From: CAZUHK01 sp964620345
GTDB lineage: Bacteria; Planctomycetota; Phycisphaerae; Phycisphaerales; Zrk34
Assembly: GCA_964620345.1 (NCBI GenBank)
Contig: CAZUHK010000097.1
Span: 1 to 11,701 of the forward strand
Direction of reading: 5' to 3'
Length of the DNA: 11,701 nucleotides
Made by a program: the position numbers and the translations under genes. Of this stretch, positions 7,592 to 11,701 are shown one piece after another. Position 1 is the stretch's first letter. The number at the start of each line of letters is the position of its first letter. The notes beneath the pieces were generated by a model. It was not told the origin of the DNA. It saw only the letters and a program-made list of their open reading frames with translations, and did no database searches.

Positions 7592-10096
7592 ATGAAATGT
7601 AAGCAACTGGTACCACATGATCCCTCGCCTTCGGCTGCACTCAAAGCTCTGGGATTTCAACCACTCTCGGAGCAGCACCCGTCTCATTCCGTTTGGGGCA
7701 ACATGGTTCGCGCAATGGACGGAGATCTCTATGTGGCCGCGGGCAACCACGAAGTATTTGGGGGTGACTCGTGGCTCTATCGTATCCCGCAGGAAGAAAA
7801 CAAGCCACAGCAATGCTTCTCCGTACGTCAGGTGATTGGGGCAAGATCCGGACAATCTGCGGTGGGTGAAGCAAAAATTCATACGCGATTGCAACAAGCC
7901 GATGACGGCTGGATTTACATGGCAACCATGCAGGGCGGTATTGGTCACCTGACTAAGTGGTCCCACTATGCACATCCTAGTCAATACGAAGGCGGCCTGC
8001 TTCTGCGCTATCATCCCCAGCGCGAAGAAGTTGAGTGCCTTGGCATCCCCGTTGAACGTGAAGGGCTGCAAACGATGATTATGGATCGTCGTCGTCGCCA
8101 GCTCTATTTCGTGACCTGGCCTAAGAAACAATTCGTTCGATATGACCTCAATAAACGAGAAGCTACCAACTTCGGCGTCATCGCCTGGAGCCCTACCGAC
8201 GAAGCCGGAACGAAGCAACACTACGCGAGAGACCTCTTTATCGACAATGACGGTATTGTCTATTGCACCAACAACTTTGGGGAGCTCGTTTATTTGCGCC
8301 CAGGTGACCATGAACTAACTGAGACGAATCTCGTCATCCGCCAGGGGGATTCTCTACGGACACATGTGTCGAAGAGTGATGGAACCTTCTGTCTGTGTAC
8401 GAGCCAGGGGCACTTGATGCACTTCGATCCGTCAACCTTTCGCGTCACCTACTTGGGCCCGACCACGCCCGCGAAACCAGTGTACACTCCCAATCTTGTC
8501 CTGAGCAGGGATGAAAAAGTGCTCGTCTACCTAGCCGGAAGCCATGGTTCTTACGCGGAGGGCGGAATGCAGCTCGTATCCTTTGATACGGAGACGAGCA
8601 CGCACACGGTGCACGGATTTGTCGACGAAAGGCTCTCCCCGGCCTATTGTTACGCCAGCGGTGTTGATGGTTGTGGCCATTGGGTCTTTGCCGTAAACGG
8701 CGGGGAACCGCCGGACAGCTACGTTGTTTCCTGTTCTCCCAAGATGCTCTCATCTGCCAAGTGGCTCGGCCCTGAGGCCCCTCGGAAGGAAGCAGGCTTC
8801 GTTTTCGGACCCGGCTCCGAAGGGAACGTTGCGGGATGGATAGTCACGGATACGCATGATCTTACCGGTCCCGGACAGGCCGGCATCCCGCACGACCGCT
8901 GTAGAGTCACTGCATTGGCCGCAGACCCAGACAGAGGCCACGTATACGGAGGCACGTCTGCTGGGAGCGGTGGCGCGTTTCTTTTCGCCGCCAACGGAGA
9001 CTCCTCCGAAATCATCCAATCCGTCGATCTATCGATTCACCTCCAAAGCAGCGGTAGTATTAGGGGACTTGCTCTCGGCGCGGATGGACTGGTCTACGGG
9101 GGCTCGCTTGACTTAGTCCAATCACCACTCAAAGAGCCGCGTTTCTCGGAAGTGCCGTGGCCTTGTATCCCCAGTGACTACCACGGTGGACAGATCTTCG
9201 TTTGGGATCCCGATTCCAATCGTTTAGAAAACCTAGGTACTCCGGTGCGAGGCCAGGGCATATACACCGTTTGCGCCGGCCCGGGGAACCACGACTTCTA
9301 CGCGCTCACGTTTCCTCATGGCTACTTGGTACACTGGTCGATCGAAAGAAACGAGCCTAGCATTGTCGCACAGCTTTACGGGGTAGATGCGCCTGCGCTT
9401 CGGCCCGACGAATTCGCCCTCGCTACGCTCGAATACATGAGTACCGCTGTGTACGAGTCGAGACTCAACCAGCTCGCGGGGTACCGCGGAGTGCCTGTCT
9501 CGGCGCTTCCGCGAGATATTTTGCTCAAGAAGGCGTATCTACCCAGAGTTCTCGCGGCCGACGGTTTTGGGCGAATCTACGGTTCCGGATTCGGAGGCAC
9601 TCTGTTTCGCTTCGATCCACAAACACGCACCCTCGAGAACATTAGTGCGAGGCTGCCGCTCGCAATGGGTACGGAATATGGACTCATAGCAGAGCCGGCC
9701 CTTTCCGCAGCGGTAACTGCCTCGGACGGCATGATTTATGGCGGTACGGTTCAAGACGGCTATCTCTTTCAATTTGACGCTGCAACCGGGAGCGTCCGCA
9801 ATCTGGGAAAGCCAACACGACAGGGGCATATTCGCGGACTTGCGGAATGGAAGGATCGGGTATTCGGAATTGTGGGGGAGACAACGGGCAAGACCCATCT
9901 CTTCGCGTTTGATCCTACTACTGCTAGTATTGAAGACTTGGGCGTGCTCCAGGGGCGTGGTCGAAGAGGCTTTGCGGTCAACATTTGCGACGCAATTGCC
10001 GCTTGCGGAGATCGTCTTTACATTGGCCAGAGCGAGCGGATATCGGCCTTACTCAGCGTAACCGAACTGACGTACGAGCCTTATCAATCTCCTTGA
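7592..10096 (+). CDS. Large cytosolic tandem beta-propeller protein, function unknown
   Basis: I do not recognise a named family. The 834 residues have no signal peptide or membrane segment, so the protein should be cytosolic. The chain is built of degenerate units of 40-60 residues with the pattern DG-(I/V)Y-xGT, then LFxFDPxT, then LGxP, as in MIYGGT...YLFQFDAATG...NLGKP (about 705-738). I count seven units in 31-382 and seven in 436-834, with a linker at 383-435, hence two seven-bladed propellers. Approximate blade starts are 31, 93, 158, 208, 254, 297, 349, then 436, 489, 556, 651, 696, 746, 793. Between units ten and eleven lies a helical insert (about 599-650). Propellers of this kind include lyases for uronate oligosaccharides, lactonases and ligand-binding scaffolds; no catalytic set could be assigned. 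It follows the regulator gene by 21 bp and is probably in the same operon, so it likely processes or senses the imported solute. Confidence 0.8.
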   Translation: MKCKQLVPHDPSPSAALKALGFQPLSEQHPSHSVWGNMVRAMDGDLYVAAGNHEVFGGDSWLYRIPQEENKPQQCFSVRQVIGARSGQSAVGEAKIHTRLQQADDGWIYMATMQGGIGHLTKWSHYAHPSQYEGGLLLRYHPQREEVECLGIPVEREGLQTMIMDRRRRQLYFVTWPKKQFVRYDLNKREATNFGVIAWSPTDEAGTKQHYARDLFIDNDGIVYCTNNFGELVYLRPGDHELTETNLVIRQGDSLRTHVSKSDGTFCLCTSQGHLMHFDPSTFRVTYLGPTTPAKPVYTPNLVLSRDEKVLVYLAGSHGSYAEGGMQLVSFDTETSTHTVHGFVDERLSPAYCYASGVDGCGHWVFAVNGGEPPDSYVVSCSPKMLSSAKWLGPEAPRKEAGFVFGPGSEGNVAGWIVTDTHDLTGPGQAGIPHDRCRVTALAADPDRGHVYGGTSAGSGGAFLFAANGDSSEIIQSVDLSIHLQSSGSIRGLALGADGLVYGGSLDLVQSPLKEPRFSEVPWPCIPSDYHGGQIFVWDPDSNRLENLGTPVRGQGIYTVCAGPGNHDFYALTFPHGYLVHWSIERNEPSIVAQLYGVDAPALRPDEFALATLEYMSTAVYESRLNQLAGYRGVPVSALPRDILLKKAYLPRVLAADGFGRIYGSGFGGTLFRFDPQTRTLENISARLPLAMGTEYGLIAEPALSAAVTASDGMIYGGTVQDGYLFQFDAATGSVRNLGKPTRQGHIRGLAEWKDRVFGIVGETTGKTHLFAFDPTTASIEDLGVLQGRGRRGFAVNICDAIAACGDRLYIGQSERISALLSVTELTYEPYQSP

Positions 10097-10359
10097 TGGG
10101 ATCTGTTCCGGACGACAGGGTCAACCTGGTGGATGACCCCGGTTCGCAGTTGGGGCATTGTCTCTTAGCGCGAGCACCGCTAATCTGGCGAATCAACGAA
10201 GCAACTTGGTCGATTGGGCGTCTCTGTCGGGCTCCACGGGCACTTTCGGCATCCGTTCGGATACGGTCTGATGGCGTCGCGACCGTCAGATGGCCTGCAT
10301 GTATCGTTACCGCTACCATGGTCAAGACAACCACCGTTCCGCGTTCTCTTTTTTTGATT
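10097..10359. other. Convergent intergenic region with weak hairpins
   Basis: This 263-bp gap separates two convergent genes and holds no recognised gene. Inverted repeats are GGGTCA/TGACCC (10118-10123 and 10134-10139) and TCTGATGG/CCGTCAGA with one G-U pair (10267-10274 and 10283-10290). None is followed directly by a T-run on either strand. A lone T-run on the + strand at 10349-10355 lacks a stem before it. I therefore cannot place an intrinsic terminator. Confidence 0.4.
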
Positions 10360-11701
10360 CTAAAGTGTCTTCAAAAGGTCGATGAGGTAGGGAAGAACCT
10401 GCTTCTTCCGAGACACCACGCCGGTCATCTCGAAGACACCCGGCGCGACCGAGGGATAGTGTATAGCCTCGGTGATGCGCTTGGGCCCGTCGAAAACCAA
10501 CCTCGTGGTCTCTTTGGTTATGTCGGTGACCATCAGGCAGGCAAAGTCGAGGCCCCCTTCGCCCCGGCTTTGGGCTACTGCGGAGGCGACTTCTTCCTGC
10601 CGTTCGTCGAAGGCCTTAAAACCGACCATCTCGATCTGGCTCACGGCGAAACTGCGGCCCACCTCGGTGTACCGCTTCTGGTCCTGCTCGACGATCTGCC
10701 GCGGTGTGAGCGCGGTAATCTCGCTTCCCGCCTGGAACATCTCTTCGCCGTAGACCTCGACGTCCAGTCCGGCTATGCCGCCGAGCCACTCGGCGGTCTC
10801 CCGGTCTATCGCCGTCGTGGTGGGGGACTTTAGAATGACGGTGTCCGAGAGGATGGCTGACAACAGGAGCGCCGCGGTTTGACGGTCCGGGAGCATGTCG
10901 GCCCGGCGATAGGTGTCCGCGACGATGGTGGCCGTCGATCCTAAGACACGGTTGATAAAGGTGATGGGCATGGTGGTGCTTCGCGCGCCGATCCGGTGGT
11001 GGTCGATAATTTCCACGACCTCGGCGTCCTCGATGCCCTCCACGGTTTGCGAAAGCTCGTTGTGGTCGACGAGAACGACCCGGAACCGAGTCTTATTGAG
11101 AAAGTTGACCCTGGCGACGACTCCGGCGATACGGTCCTCTTCGTCGGTTACGACGAAGCCACCGACGTTGAACTCGTTGATACGCCGCTCCACGTCCCGA
11201 ACCAAGTCGGTGGCCCGAAAGAGCGCCTCCGGCTTCTCGAGATAGTCCGATATCGGCTGGGCCATCGCGTCCGAAACGGCGGTTTCCACAGGCGAACCTG
11301 CCGCCTTCTTCGGAAGCTCGTCCAACAGCCGGCAGATCCGCAATACGGTAATCTTCCCGAGACAGCGGTCGTCCGCGTCGGCTACCGGGAGGAAGGAGAA
11401 ATCGTTGTCCAGAATAATGCGTAACGCCTCCGAAAGAGGCGCCTCCGGCCGTGCGATGTAGAGGCTCTCTTTGGGAATCATGATGTCCCGGAGGGAGGGA
11501 TAGAGACTACTCAGAAACGCAGGCGGCGGGCAGTCGAACCGCTCGAGAACGTAGCGGGTTTGTGAGTTTACGGTCCCCGCCCGATACGGCAGAGCCGGGG
11601 TGCCGGTTAGCTCCTTGTACCGCGCATACGCCACCGCGGAGCAGATCGAATCCGTGTCCGGATTCTTATGGCCGACGACAACGAGGGGAGATGCACGGTC
11701 C
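10360..11701 (-). CDS. ppaC: Manganese-dependent inorganic pyrophosphatase with CBS domains (5' partial)
   Basis: This family II (DHH/DHHA2) pyrophosphatase splits pyrophosphate to phosphate in the cytosol and drives biosynthetic reactions. The frame is open to the right edge; 446 residues are visible and probably only a few N-terminal ones are missing, since motif I (GHKNPDTDS, codons at 11647-11673) lies near the start in this family. A GTG at 11632-11634 is internal. After motif I comes an insert with two CBS-like segments (about 11100-11510), which in this family bind adenine nucleotides and regulate activity. The DRTGG domain found between the CBS domains in some relatives is absent. Then follow VDHNE (11056-11070), IDHH (DHH codons 10996-11004), LSDT, and the DHHA2 part with VSRKKQ near the C-terminus. 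It ends LLKTL with TAG at 10360-10362. It is convergent with the transport block and likely unrelated to it. Confidence 0.95.
   Translation of the reverse strand, partial: DRASPLVVVGHKNPDTDSICSAVAYARYKELTGTPALPYRAGTVNSQTRYVLERFDCPPPAFLSSLYPSLRDIMIPKESLYIARPEAPLSEALRIILDNDFSFLPVADADDRCLGKITVLRICRLLDELPKKAAGSPVETAVSDAMAQPISDYLEKPEALFRATDLVRDVERRINEFNVGGFVVTDEEDRIAGVVARVNFLNKTRFRVVLVDHNELSQTVEGIEDAEVVEIIDHHRIGARSTTMPITFINRVLGSTATIVADTYRRADMLPDRQTAALLLSAILSDTVILKSPTTTAIDRETAEWLGGIAGLDVEVYGEEMFQAGSEITALTPRQIVEQDQKRYTEVGRSFAVSQIEMVGFKAFDERQEEVASAVAQSRGEGGLDFACLMVTDITKETTRLVFDGPKRITEAIHYPSVAPGVFEMTGVVSRKKQVLPYLIDLLKTL

Noticed and set aside
10341..10356. T-run as an intrinsic terminator of the + strand block
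   Set aside because: No stable G+C-rich stem directly precedes it; the visible hairpins are 50 or more bases upstream.
9985..10833. 282-codon + strand frame spanning the propeller end, the spacer and the pyrophosphatase
   Set aside because: It is out of frame with the propeller and antisense to intact pyrophosphatase motifs; no family is recognisable.

Overview
The window carries one co-directional block of seven genes on the + strand (1-10096) and, convergent to it, the 3' part of a housekeeping gene on the - strand (10360-11701). The + block reads as a transport, processing and regulation locus: a TRAP transporter solute-binding protein (5' end cut by the window), a 442-bp spacer with a long imperfect hairpin, a type I (formylglycine) sulfatase without a signal peptide, the TRAP small and large permease subunits, a LytS/YesM-type sensor histidine kinase, a YesN-type response regulator with an AraC output domain, and an 834-residue cytosolic protein that I read as two tandem beta-propellers.

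The genes are tightly linked from 2809 on. The small and large permease genes overlap by ATGA, the kinase starts 7 bp after the large permease, the regulator gene overlaps the kinase by 32 bp, and the propeller gene starts 21 bp after the regulator behind a strong ribosome binding site. The sulfatase sits between the binding-protein gene and its permease genes, which suggests that the imported solute is a sulfate ester, probably also a carboxylate, that is desulfated in the cytosol. This is inference from gene order and the missing signal peptide. The two-component pair probably senses the solute, or the loaded binding protein, and controls the block. The propeller protein is the unassigned member and the best candidate for a new function.

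The - strand gene is a family II (DHH/DHHA2) manganese-dependent inorganic pyrophosphatase with a CBS-domain insert. Nearly all of it is present; its start lies just beyond the right edge. It is probably chromosomal background unrelated to the transport locus.

No rRNA, tRNA, CRISPR array, transposase or integrase is visible. The combination of a TRAP transporter, YesM/YesN-type regulators, a CBS-containing family II pyrophosphatase and roughly 50-60% G+C fits a free-living or host-associated anaerobe such as a spirochaete, with Firmicutes less likely because of the TRAP system. That assignment is a guess from gene families, not from a phylogenetic marker.
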